A DNA stretch of 5,357 bases, taken from positions 1-5,357 of the forward strand of contig JAJFLF010000206.1 in NCBI GenBank assembly GCA_021772845.1, given 5' to 3'. Under the pieces are notes generated by a model. That model did no database searches, was not told where the DNA came from, and saw nothing but the letters and a program-made list of their open reading frames with translations. The position numbers and the translations under genes are program-made. Of this stretch, positions 1 through 5,357 are shown piece after piece (within the stretch, counting starts at the first letter, position 1; the number at the start of each line of letters is the position of its first letter). Source of the stretch: Mariprofundus sp. Its GTDB lineage: Bacteria > Pseudomonadota > Zetaproteobacteria > Mariprofundales > Mariprofundaceae.

Positions 1-413
1 AGACATTTGAAGCGCGAAACGGTGGTGGGGCATTTTTGAACCGTCGCAGACTGCGTGTGAGCAAGTAAAAGAAACTGGATCATGCTATGTTTGCATCCGG
101 TATACCATCTTACCAACGCGACTCGATTGATCTGTTCCAGAAACGTATGGATGTATGCATGCGCAGTATGGATGCTTATCGTCGTGGTGGTTCAGCAGCC
201 CTTGACCTGGCTTATGTCGCCGCAGGACGCCTTGATGTCTATTGGGAAGCTGGTTTGAAATCCTGGGATATCGCAGCTGGTTATCTGCTGGTACAGGAAG
301 CCGGTGGTTTAGCTACTGACTTGAATGGCTCAACGGTCGATCTTGAGAAAGGTGATATTCTGGCTGCAAACCCTCATTTACATGCTTCCGTGACACGGTT
401 GTTGAAAGTATAG
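1..413 (+). pseudogene. suhB: SuhB-type inositol monophosphatase, C-terminal part, interrupted by in-frame TAA
   Basis: The gene enters from the left edge; codons are in phase from base 3. Before the stop the translation contains GGGAFLNRRRLRVSK. After it comes KKLDHAMFASGIP, then GGSAALDLAYVAAGRLD, then SWDIAAGYLLVQEAGG. Against E. coli SuhB (recalled), these match ATRGQGAQLNGYRLRGSTARDLDGTILATGFP and the RRTGSAALDLAYVAAGR...WDFAAGELLVREAGG block without gaps. The TAA at 66-68 therefore sits where an ordinary residue (Ala in E. coli) is expected. The Asp of WDIAAG is the family's third metal-binding Asp. The N-terminal DPLDGTTNF metal motif lies off the window. The family hydrolyses inositol monophosphates with Mg2+, and E. 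coli SuhB also acts in rRNA transcription antitermination. From 69 to the TAG at 411-413 the frame is clean, so the lesion is recent, a sequence error, or read through. Restart at ATG 87 lacks a clear ribosome site and would give a 108-residue fragment without a full active site. Confidence 0.85.
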
Positions 414-448
414 AGTCACTTATCTGTTAAGCTTGAAGAAAAACCTGG

Positions 449-482
449 TGCTCATTTACAGTTGTAAGTGAGCATTTTTTTT
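449..482 (+). terminator. Intrinsic terminator after suhB
   Basis: An 11-bp stem pairs bases 449-459 with 464-474. It has one G-U wobble and otherwise Watson-Crick pairs, with the 4-base loop AGTT, and is followed directly by eight T (475-482). It starts 36 bases after the suhB stop and ends 5 bases short of the lptG stop on the other strand. Read on the minus strand, the same hairpin is followed by CCAGG and then a five-T run, so it may also stop lptG transcription weakly. A rho-independent terminator for the + strand is well supported. Confidence 0.9.
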
Positions 483-487
483 ATGCT

Positions 488-1546
488 TTAATGGCCTTCT
501 TTCTTGAGCAATAAAAACATGGCAATACCACCAAATACCAGGCTGGGTAACCAGGCTGCGTATGAGGCTGGTAAATGCTCGCTATTGGCCAGTAGATAGC
601 TGGCATTACTCAATATGTAATAGGATAGGCCCAGAGCAATAGTGAGGATTAACCCCCATGATGCGCGGCTGTTTCGATCTCCTGAATGCAGACAAAGTGC
701 TGCAGCCAATATCACCATCAGCAGACAGGAAAAAGGGGCCGAGAACTTTTTATGCAGGGCGTAGTTATAGGCGCTGTTACTCAAACCAGCATGTTCAAGG
801 TTTTGAATGTAATGATAGAGTTGAGAGGCATGCATATAGCGCGGTTTAGGCAGTTCAGTTGCTTCTGGCCCTGCTGTGGATGTGATGGTGAATGTGTCAT
901 GTTGCTGCATCTGCATGCCTTTAAGAGTTGACGGTGTGCTGATGTGCACATCATGTAATAACCATGCACCCTTAGTGTATTGCGCTTTGCTGCTGTCGAT
1001 GCGTTTCAGCCAGCTGCCCTGGGCATCTGTTTCAAGCATGGTCAGGGCAAAGGTACTATTGCTCAGCGGAGTTAAACGAAAAAATCGATGGCCGTCTTTT
1101 AACCACTGAATACCCTGTTTTTGAGCTTGTTTGTGCTGAATATGAACGCGTTCAATGGTATCCAGGCGTTTATTGGTGGTCGGTGTTACCCACTCTCCAA
1201 TAATGAAACTGAGCAGTGCAGCCAATGTGGCAACCATCAATAGTGGTGTAAGTATTTTATTGATGCCCATACCTGCCGCTCGAACAGCTACCATTTCATG
1301 GTGACGAGAGAGTTCAATGAGATACACGCTGCTTCCGACCAGAATAATGATGGGCATGAACTCGGAAACCATGAACGGGATTTTCAGCAACATATACTCA
1401 ATCATCAGATTGCTGCTAAGCCCACTGCCAAGATGGCGGGCTTTGTCGAAGGATTCAATGATGATGTAAATCGACAAGAGCACAGCCATGGTAAATAGCG
1501 AGCGGCTCATGCAACCGGAAAAGATCCATCTGAAGATTACAGGCAT
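488..1546 (-). CDS. lptG: LPS export ABC transporter permease LptG
   Basis: The protein has 352 residues, close to the usual 350-360 of the LptF/LptG (YjgP/YjgQ) family. With LptF and the ATPase LptB2, LptG forms the inner-membrane complex that extracts lipopolysaccharide and passes it to LptC and the periplasmic bridge. The layout fits: membrane segments near residues 15-33, 59-79 and 99-119, a large periplasmic domain about 120-265 (the beta-jellyroll of the family), then membrane segments near 268-286, 297-318 and 328-347. Residues 78-93 (ELSRHHEMVAVRAAGM) match the conserved cytoplasmic coupling-helix region that contacts LptB. The single N-terminal helix followed by an ESFDKARHL stretch favours LptG over LptF. 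The ATG at 1546 is preceded only by a weak AGG about 8 bases upstream. No lptF lies next to it: the upstream neighbour is a divergent diguanylate cyclase. It is convergent with suhB. Confidence 0.88.
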   Translation of the reverse strand: MPVIFRWIFSGCMSRSLFTMAVLLSIYIIIESFDKARHLGSGLSSNLMIEYMLLKIPFMVSEFMPIIILVGSSVYLIELSRHHEMVAVRAAGMGINKILTPLLMVATLAALLSFIIGEWVTPTTNKRLDTIERVHIQHKQAQKQGIQWLKDGHRFFRLTPLSNSTFALTMLETDAQGSWLKRIDSSKAQYTKGAWLLHDVHISTPSTLKGMQMQQHDTFTITSTAGPEATELPKPRYMHASQLYHYIQNLEHAGLSNSAYNYALHKKFSAPFSCLLMVILAAALCLHSGDRNSRASWGLILTIALGLSYYILSNASYLLANSEHLPASYAAWLPSLVFGGIAMFLLLKKEGH

Positions 1547-1707
1547 GGCGATAGCCTAAGTATAAGGCCCAGGAAGGGAAGTCCTTGATGTGATTGTTGG
1601 TAGTTGGCTGACGGATCCAGTTTGCTTTTTATGATGAACGGTTGATCCGGCAATATCCCAGCTGTTCGCGAAGTGTTTGCTGTAGATACCTTATTTAGGC
1701 ATGACTT

Positions 1708-1737
1708 ATGCTTATGTATCTGGTCATAGATGCTTAT
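1708..1737 (+). repeat. Direct repeat ATGCTTAT, two copies, upstream of the cyclase
   Basis: ATGCTTAT occurs at 1708-1715 and 1730-1737, start-to-start 22 bases, about two helical turns. A related ATGACTTAT lies just before at 1701-1709. The copies sit immediately upstream of the possible -10 TAGAAT at 1741, where a transcription factor could bind. AT-rich octamers recur by chance, so the role is inferred only. Confidence 0.3.
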
Positions 1738-1782
1738 TTGTAGAATGTTTCATAATAACGGAATAAACAGACAACTGACTTC

Positions 1783-1787
1783 AGGAG
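1783..1787 (+). promoter_or_regulatory. Shine-Dalgarno site of the diguanylate cyclase gene
   Basis: AGGAG lies 10 bases before the ATG at 1798. It is the best ribosome site for this gene and supports that start. The spacing is slightly long. Confidence 0.65.
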
Positions 1788-1797
1788 TTCGCTATAT

Positions 1798-2670
1798 ATG
1801 AATGATTTTGATGATTTTCACGTAGAAGCTGAAGCTGCGGCATTTCCTGTTGTGGGTTCTCACTGGCAAGATTCTCCTGCTGATGCTCGTGTTCATTATC
1901 AGAACGATAGATCTATAGCGTTGTATGGAGATCTCGGTGGCATGTTACTTGCCGATCTGTTCACTGAAGTTTTGAAGATGAGTAACTTCCAATCTGGTCA
2001 AAATGGTGAGACACTGATGCAGCGTCTGATACAAGATGGATGTATCAAGAGCGTCACCGGTACGTTGTCAGGTAAACGTGTTGAGTTGTTTTCATCTCTG
2101 CAGCACAATAGTGAAAAAATTGTTCAATCCACCATCATAGATGTCACAGGGCAATTTATGGATGGCCTGAGCGGTATTCCTGGCCGAGAACTGTTTTTTG
2201 ATCATCTTGATATTGAAGTGTATCGCACTCTACGTGATAAGAGTGAGTTGCATGTCTGTTTTATGGATCTGGATGGATTCAAGCAGACCAATGACCTTTA
2301 CGGGCATCAGGCCGGTGATGATGTGATCAAAGAAGTAGGGCGTCGCTTGCGTACGGTGGTTCGCAGGCATGAGACGGTAGCCCGTTTCGGTGGCGATGAA
2401 TTTGTAATTCTGTTGTCTGACCCGAAAGTGGACTCTGTTTGTTTCGCCGAGAAAAAATTAATCCCACTGTTGAATGAACCATACCTTGGTGCCGGCCACA
2501 CCATTGATTTTATTGGTGCAAGTGTTGGCATCTCCAGTGCACCGAAAGATGCAAAAACTCCTGATGATCTGATTAATCACGCTGATGACGCGATGTATGT
2601 CGCGAAATCCCGCGGTAAAAACCAGGCCGTCGTATTTGAGCGCGGCATGGAAGGCATGAAAAAACACTAA
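1798..2670 (+). CDS. PAS-like/GGDEF diguanylate cyclase
   Basis: This 290-residue protein with no membrane segment is likely cytosolic. The C-terminal GGDEF domain spans about residues 122-283. It has MDLDGFKQTND (156-166), the signature RFGGDEF (196-202) and MYVAKSRGKN (266-275). Mapped without gaps on PleD, D157 and D200 are metal ligands, N165 and D174 contact guanine, and E201 is kept, so it should make c-di-GMP from two GTP. The inhibitory RxxD site reads R189-R-H-E192, with Glu replacing Asp. Residues about 35-118 have a PAS-like pattern: LYGDLGGMLLADLF, then an LSGKRVELFSS strand and IIDVTGQF, resembling the usual PAS exit IDIT. This call is by pattern only. The linker to the GGDEF domain is very short: IDVTGQFM runs straight into DGLSGIPGRELF, the counterpart of DxLTGLPNRxxF. 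It stands alone, divergent from lptG and convergent with gspN, whose stop is 15 bases away. Confidence 0.92.
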   Translation: MNDFDDFHVEAEAAAFPVVGSHWQDSPADARVHYQNDRSIALYGDLGGMLLADLFTEVLKMSNFQSGQNGETLMQRLIQDGCIKSVTGTLSGKRVELFSSLQHNSEKIVQSTIIDVTGQFMDGLSGIPGRELFFDHLDIEVYRTLRDKSELHVCFMDLDGFKQTNDLYGHQAGDDVIKEVGRRLRTVVRRHETVARFGGDEFVILLSDPKVDSVCFAEKKLIPLLNEPYLGAGHTIDFIGASVGISSAPKDAKTPDDLINHADDAMYVAKSRGKNQAVVFERGMEGMKKH

Positions 2671-2685
2671 TCCAGTCAGCTCTTT

Positions 2686-3546
2686 TTATAGGGGCAGCAA
2701 GCGTGGCTGGGTGATGTTTCCTGAGATTCTAAACTGTTTGTTTTGCTTACCTAACAGGGCAGAAAGATTGACGGCTTTTGGATCTGCCTGGGCTTGAATC
2801 ATACCGTTGATGGACCATGCGGCAGGATTTTGGGCCGAGGTGTTCAGATTACCTTTGCCGCTCAGTTTTAATGCGTCACCGCCATTAATATCCCACTGCC
2901 AGGCGCGTTTGAGATCATCGGTCTGCAGGATAAGTGCATAATCACCCAGTGGCACCTTCATCGATGGCATTTCCACACCAGCTTTATTCCAAAGCAACTG
3001 GATTTTTCCAAGTCGAGGATGACCATTGATGGCGTTCAATTGGATATCACCACTGATTTGAGCTGTACCACTCACCTTAACCGGGATCGGTAGTTTTTTC
3101 GCGATGAAGGGCTGCAGGGTGCTTATGTCCAGTGCACCGTTTAATGATTGAATATCAATGATATCACCCTGCTGACTGACCACTGCACTAAGCTGTTGGC
3201 CTTTCCAGTTGGCATGGATGATGGCTCCAGCATTGCCGGAAAGCAGTGATGACCATGCAGGGCTCAGGCTCAAACTATCCAGCTTGATCGGGGTGGCGAG
3301 CTGATGTGATTGAATGGTGAGTTGATCAACAAGCAGAGTGAGTCCATCCAGCTCAAGGGAGTTATAATGAATGTTAACACCATGCTGTTTGGTTTGTTTG
3401 TCGATCTGGGCGCTAATCCATGGTTCCGGTTGCATGCGCATCGCAATAAACAGCAACAGAGCGACGATAAAAACGGCAAGCAGTTGTTGCCATGATGCAT
3501 GGTGGTTTTGATCGCTATCTGTCTGGGTTCTCATCAGGGAGCTCAA
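2686..3546 (-). CDS. gspN: Type II secretion system protein GspN
   Basis: The protein has 286 residues: a short cytoplasmic lead, one membrane anchor at about 19-36, then a periplasmic domain rich in beta strands. The family pattern is seen in SLELDGLTLLVDQLTI (63-78), then LSLSPAWSSLLSGNAG, VSGTAQISGDIQL (158-170) and VPLGDYALILQTDD (198-211). A C-terminal KLSGKGNL...WSINGMIQAQADP region follows. This resembles the GspN (T2SN) family, an accessory inner-membrane part of type II secretion. The match is by pattern and is strengthened by gspC directly upstream. The longest reading begins at TTG (3546-3544), overlapping the gspC TGA by 4 bases (TTGA), which suggests translational coupling. An ATG four codons later (3534-3532) has a weak GAG seven bases before it and may be the true start, giving 282 residues. 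The 3' end faces the cyclase gene with 15 bases between stops and no clear hairpin. Confidence 0.8.
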   Translation of the reverse strand: MSSLMRTQTDSDQNHHASWQQLLAVFIVALLLFIAMRMQPEPWISAQIDKQTKQHGVNIHYNSLELDGLTLLVDQLTIQSHQLATPIKLDSLSLSPAWSSLLSGNAGAIIHANWKGQQLSAVVSQQGDIIDIQSLNGALDISTLQPFIAKKLPIPVKVSGTAQISGDIQLNAINGHPRLGKIQLLWNKAGVEMPSMKVPLGDYALILQTDDLKRAWQWDINGGDALKLSGKGNLNTSAQNPAAWSINGMIQAQADPKAVNLSALLGKQNKQFRISGNITQPRLLPL

Positions 3547-4388
3547 CGGATATTGTAGTGAATGTTTTGCATGCTGCCTGCACGAATCAATTCGAGATCG
3601 AGTGAGGGGGAGCTTTTGAGTTTGGTGTAGATGCTCATCGCTTGCTGTGCTCCGGTAATATTTTCGCCATTAACGCTGACAATAATGTCCCCGTTGAGCA
3701 GGCCTGCCTGTTGATACAGGGAACCGGGAACAATATTAGAGACACTGAATCCACCAATCTTGCCGTTTACAAAATGCGGAACGGCACGTGCCTGTGATAA
3801 AAGTGCCGGGAAATTATTCAGTTGCTTTTGCAGATGGGATCTACTCATGGTTTTGTTCATGTTTCTGGCCGGGCGCTGGCTGGTCGTCGGTGAGATGGTC
3901 GTTGCAATCGGGCTTGAAGATAGCTTGCCACCCTCTTCAAGAGAGATGCGCTCCAGAGTGCCTCCGCGATTGACCACGATGGAACTGGCTTCTACTGATT
4001 GAAGAATAACACCAGCTTGAATGGTATCACCGATAAAATATGCTTGTTGTTCTGCGCCGGGTTTAATGGCGATAATGGCAGCAGAGCCAGCACCAGCCAC
4101 AACCGTGCCCAATAATTTCAGGGTCAGTGGACGTTTTATTGCCGGTTTGGCTCGAGGGGCAACAGCTGCAACAGGTTTGGCCTGTTGAGGTGGTTGGCCA
4201 AACAGTTTTACGGCAAGCATGGACTGTAAGTCGGGCAAAACTGCTGCTGTTTTTTCAACACTCTCTATGGTGTTAGAGATCTGAGAGCTGGTTTGGGGTA
4301 GTAACCAGCCAGTGACCATCCAGGCCAGTAGAATGACCAGAGCAAGTTCACTCAAAAGTGGTAATTTATTCAATGCAGATATGTACAT
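3543..4388 (-). CDS. gspC: Type II secretion system protein GspC (HR domain plus PDZ domain)
   Basis: The protein has 281 residues, typical for GspC. Segments in order: a short N-terminal cytoplasmic part, a membrane helix at about 12-30, and a linker ending in KLFG (61-64), the family's xLFG motif. A Pro/Ala-rich spacer (66-87) leads to the homology region at about 88-152 (LTLKLLGTVVAGAGSAAIIA, FIGDTI, VVNRGGTLERISL). After a Ser/Thr-rich linker comes a C-terminal PDZ domain at about 200-280, with the core AGLLNGDIIVSVNGENI. GspC anchors in the inner membrane. Its HR domain contacts the secretin GspD, and its PDZ domain takes part in substrate or secretin interaction. It is first in a two-gene unit with gspN and overlaps it by 4 bases. 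The next gene on the strand is not gspD, so the main gsp cluster lies elsewhere. ATG 4388 is the earliest possible start because an in-frame TGA lies 9 bases upstream. Its ribosome site (AGAAGGA) is 13 bases away, which is unusually far. Confidence 0.9.
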   Translation of the reverse strand: MYISALNKLPLLSELALVILLAWMVTGWLLPQTSSQISNTIESVEKTAAVLPDLQSMLAVKLFGQPPQQAKPVAAVAPRAKPAIKRPLTLKLLGTVVAGAGSAAIIAIKPGAEQQAYFIGDTIQAGVILQSVEASSIVVNRGGTLERISLEEGGKLSSSPIATTISPTTSQRPARNMNKTMSRSHLQKQLNNFPALLSQARAVPHFVNGKIGGFSVSNIVPGSLYQQAGLLNGDIIVSVNGENITGAQQAMSIYTKLKSSPSLDLELIRAGSMQNIHYNIR

Positions 4389-4395
4389 GGCCCAT
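4366..4395 (-). other. Possible 9-codon ORF overlapping the gspC start
   Basis: On the minus strand an ATG at 4395-4393 opens a frame coding MGHVHICIE and ends in TAA at 4368-4366. It begins 7 bases before the gspC ATG, in another frame. The AGAAGGA ribosome site (4402-4408) is 6 bases from this ATG, an optimal spacing, but 13 bases from the gspC ATG. It may therefore capture ribosomes and lower or regulate gspC translation. It could also be chance; no homology can be judged at this length. Confidence 0.3.
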
Positions 4396-4401
4396 CAGGA
4401 T

Positions 4402-4408
4402 TCCTTCT
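4402..4408 (-). promoter_or_regulatory. Shine-Dalgarno site AGAAGGA in the gspC leader
   Basis: AGAAGGA on the minus strand is a good anti-16S match. It is 13 bases from the gspC ATG (4388) and 6 bases from an out-of-frame ATG (4395). It is the only plausible ribosome site for gspC. Confidence 0.55.
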
Positions 4409-4501
4409 CACGTATGATGCTATGGCACAACATTATCAAGAGAGCTTCGATAAAGCGAATGCACAGTTTTATGGAGATGAAGCAGAGTGATCTGTTGTCA
4501 T

Positions 4502-4530
4502 ATTATATTGTCTTATGGCGCTGTTCACAG
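4502..4530 (-). promoter_or_regulatory. Candidate sigma-70 promoter for gspC-gspN
   Basis: On the minus strand a perfect TATAAT (-10) covers 4507-4502. Seventeen bases upstream is CTGTGA (4530-4525), a 3/6 match to TTGACA. Transcription would start near 4495, giving a leader of roughly 105 bases to the gspC ATG. The perfect -10 and exact spacing make it the best promoter in the window; the -35 is weak. Confidence 0.5.
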
Positions 4531-4553
4531 GGCATCGCTACACTGCCGACCCA

Positions 4554-5357
4554 ATGAATAAGATAAAACAAACCCATATACGTAACTTTTCTATTAGTGC
4601 CCATATTGATCACGGCAAGTCAACGCTGGCTGACCGCTTGATTGAAGTGACCGGTGCGCTATCTGAACGCGAGATGAAAACCAATCAGGTGCTCGATTCA
4701 ATGGAGTTGGAGCAGGAGCGTGGTATTACCATCAAGTCGCAGACTGCGACGCTGATTTATACTGCTCTGGATGGTGAAATCTATCAGTTGAACCTGATCG
4801 ACACACCCGGCCATGTGGATTTTACCTATGAAGTTTCCCGTTCGTTGCAGGCTTGTGAAGGTGCTTTATTGATTGTCGATGCTGCGCAGGGTGTGGAAGC
4901 GCAGACGTTGGCCAATGTGTATTTGGCGATGGATAACGATCTCGAAATTATTCCGATCATCAATAAAATAGATCTACCGAGTGCTGATATCGATGAAGCC
5001 AAACGACAAATTGAAGATGTGATTGGTCTGGATGCATCCTTTGCTATTCCAGTATCGGCTAAAACCGGCGTAGGTATCAATGATGTGCTTGAGGCGATTG
5101 TAGCCCATGTTCCGTCTCCGGAAAATCGCGATGAAGAACCACTCAGAGCGCTGGTGGTGGATTCCTGGTTTGATGCCTATGTGGGTGCAATGGCCCTGAT
5201 TCGTGTGGTTGATGGTGTGTTGAAAAAAGGTGACCGTTTCCGCCTGATGTCGATGCCGACTGCAGCCAGTTACGAAGTACAGGATGTGGGCGTATTTGTA
5301 CCCACGCCGTTTTCTACACCACAACTTGCTTCAGGTTCGGTGGGTTATTTGACCGGT
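4554..5357 (+). CDS. lepA: Elongation factor 4 (LepA), N-terminal 268 codons
   Basis: This ribosome-bound GTPase of the EF-G class (about 600 residues in full) is linked to back-translocation and, in E. coli, to initiation and small-subunit assembly. The right edge cuts it at codon 268. All GTPase motifs are visible: G1 AHIDHGKST (16-24), G2 ERGIT (55-59), G3 DTPGH (83-87, with catalytic His87), G4 NKID (137-140) and G5 SAK (168-170). Beta-barrel domain 2 begins around 190 with LRALVVDSWFDAYVGAMALI. The text tracks E. coli LepA closely (IRNFSI-AHIDHGKSTL, EVSRSLxACEGALL, VEAQTLAN). ATG 4554 starts eight residues before the conserved IRNFSI. An in-frame ATG at 4515 would add 13 unconserved residues and is disfavoured. 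Neither has a visible Shine-Dalgarno site. It is divergent from gspC across 165 bases, and I see no clear + strand promoter there. Confidence 0.97.
   Translation, partial: MNKIKQTHIRNFSISAHIDHGKSTLADRLIEVTGALSEREMKTNQVLDSMELEQERGITIKSQTATLIYTALDGEIYQLNLIDTPGHVDFTYEVSRSLQACEGALLIVDAAQGVEAQTLANVYLAMDNDLEIIPIINKIDLPSADIDEAKRQIEDVIGLDASFAIPVSAKTGVGINDVLEAIVAHVPSPENRDEEPLRALVVDSWFDAYVGAMALIRVVDGVLKKGDRFRLMSMPTAASYEVQDVGVFVPTPFSTPQLASGSVGYLTG

Larger units (their letters stand above)
1547..1797. other. Divergent intergenic spacer between lptG and the diguanylate cyclase
   Basis: This 251-base gene-free stretch must hold the start signals for lptG (minus) and the cyclase (plus). I see no full sigma-70 promoter. 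Candidate -10 hexamers for the + strand are TAGAAT at 1741-1746 and CATAAT at 1751-1756, each 5/6 to consensus but without a good -35 at 16-18 bases. For the minus strand TATACT (1559-1564) is 5/6, again without a -35. The spacer also holds the palindrome TTCGCGAA (1665-1672) and the repeated octamer listed separately. No small ORF with convincing coding character is present. Confidence 0.5.

Noticed and set aside
658..1109. Open frames on the + strand opposite lptG
   Set aside because: They overlap a complete, well-recognised lptG, have no ribosome sites, and their translations show no domain.
1665..1672. Palindrome TTCGCGAA as an operator
   Set aside because: It is only 8 bases, a single copy, with no flanking symmetry and no nearby promoter.
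2671..2685. Possible bidirectional terminator between the cyclase and gspN
   Set aside because: There is an A-run before and a five-T run after the gap, but I could not draw a convincing GC-containing hairpin.
3760..4002. Plus-strand frame opposite gspC
   Set aside because: It is antisense to the GspC linker and PDZ region, with no independent coding evidence.
4495..4509. TTGTCA and TATATT as a lepA promoter
   Set aside because: The two hexamers nearly abut, so the spacing is impossible for sigma-70. The AT-rich stretch is better explained as the gspC -10 on the other strand.
4312..4557. 81-codon + strand frame across the gspC start and the lepA leader
   Set aside because: Half of it is antisense to gspC, it has no ribosome site or recognisable motif, and it is out of frame with lepA.
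4826..5324. Minus-strand frames opposite lepA
   Set aside because: They are shadows of a strongly conserved gene and have low-complexity translations.

Overview
The window looks like ordinary chromosome from a Gram-negative bacterium. An LptG permease implies lipopolysaccharide export, and GspC plus GspN imply a type II secretion system. GC is in the mid-40s per cent by eye, and all genes have similar base composition and codon use. The gene set fits a proteobacterium. The exact class cannot be settled from this stretch; a zetaproteobacterial or gammaproteobacterial source is only a guess. I see no mobile element, CRISPR array, rRNA or tRNA, and no phage gene.

Layout, left to right: (1) 1-413, +, the C-terminal half of a SuhB-type inositol monophosphatase. 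It is clearly homologous on both sides of an in-frame TAA at 66-68. (2) 449-482, a strong intrinsic terminator. (3) 488-1546, -, lptG, the permease of the LPS-export ABC transporter, convergent with suhB and without an adjacent lptF. (4) 1547-1797, a divergent 251-base spacer with a repeated octamer. (5) 1798-2670, +, a PAS-like/GGDEF diguanylate cyclase with an intact active site and an altered I-site. (6) 2686-4388, -, a two-gene gspC-gspN unit with overlapping ends, convergent with the cyclase. (7) 4389-4553, a divergent spacer holding a good -10 for gspC. (8) 4554-5357, +, the first 268 codons of lepA (elongation factor 4), which runs off the window.

The genes are mostly independent housekeeping or envelope units: LPS transport, type II secretion, c-di-GMP signalling, translation and inositol phosphate/SuhB. 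Only gspC and gspN clearly form an operon. I found no convincing undescribed multi-gene system. The most notable items are the nonsense codon in suhB, a 9-codon ORF that overlaps the gspC start and has better Shine-Dalgarno spacing than gspC itself, the RxxE I-site of the cyclase, and the detached lptG and gspCN genes.
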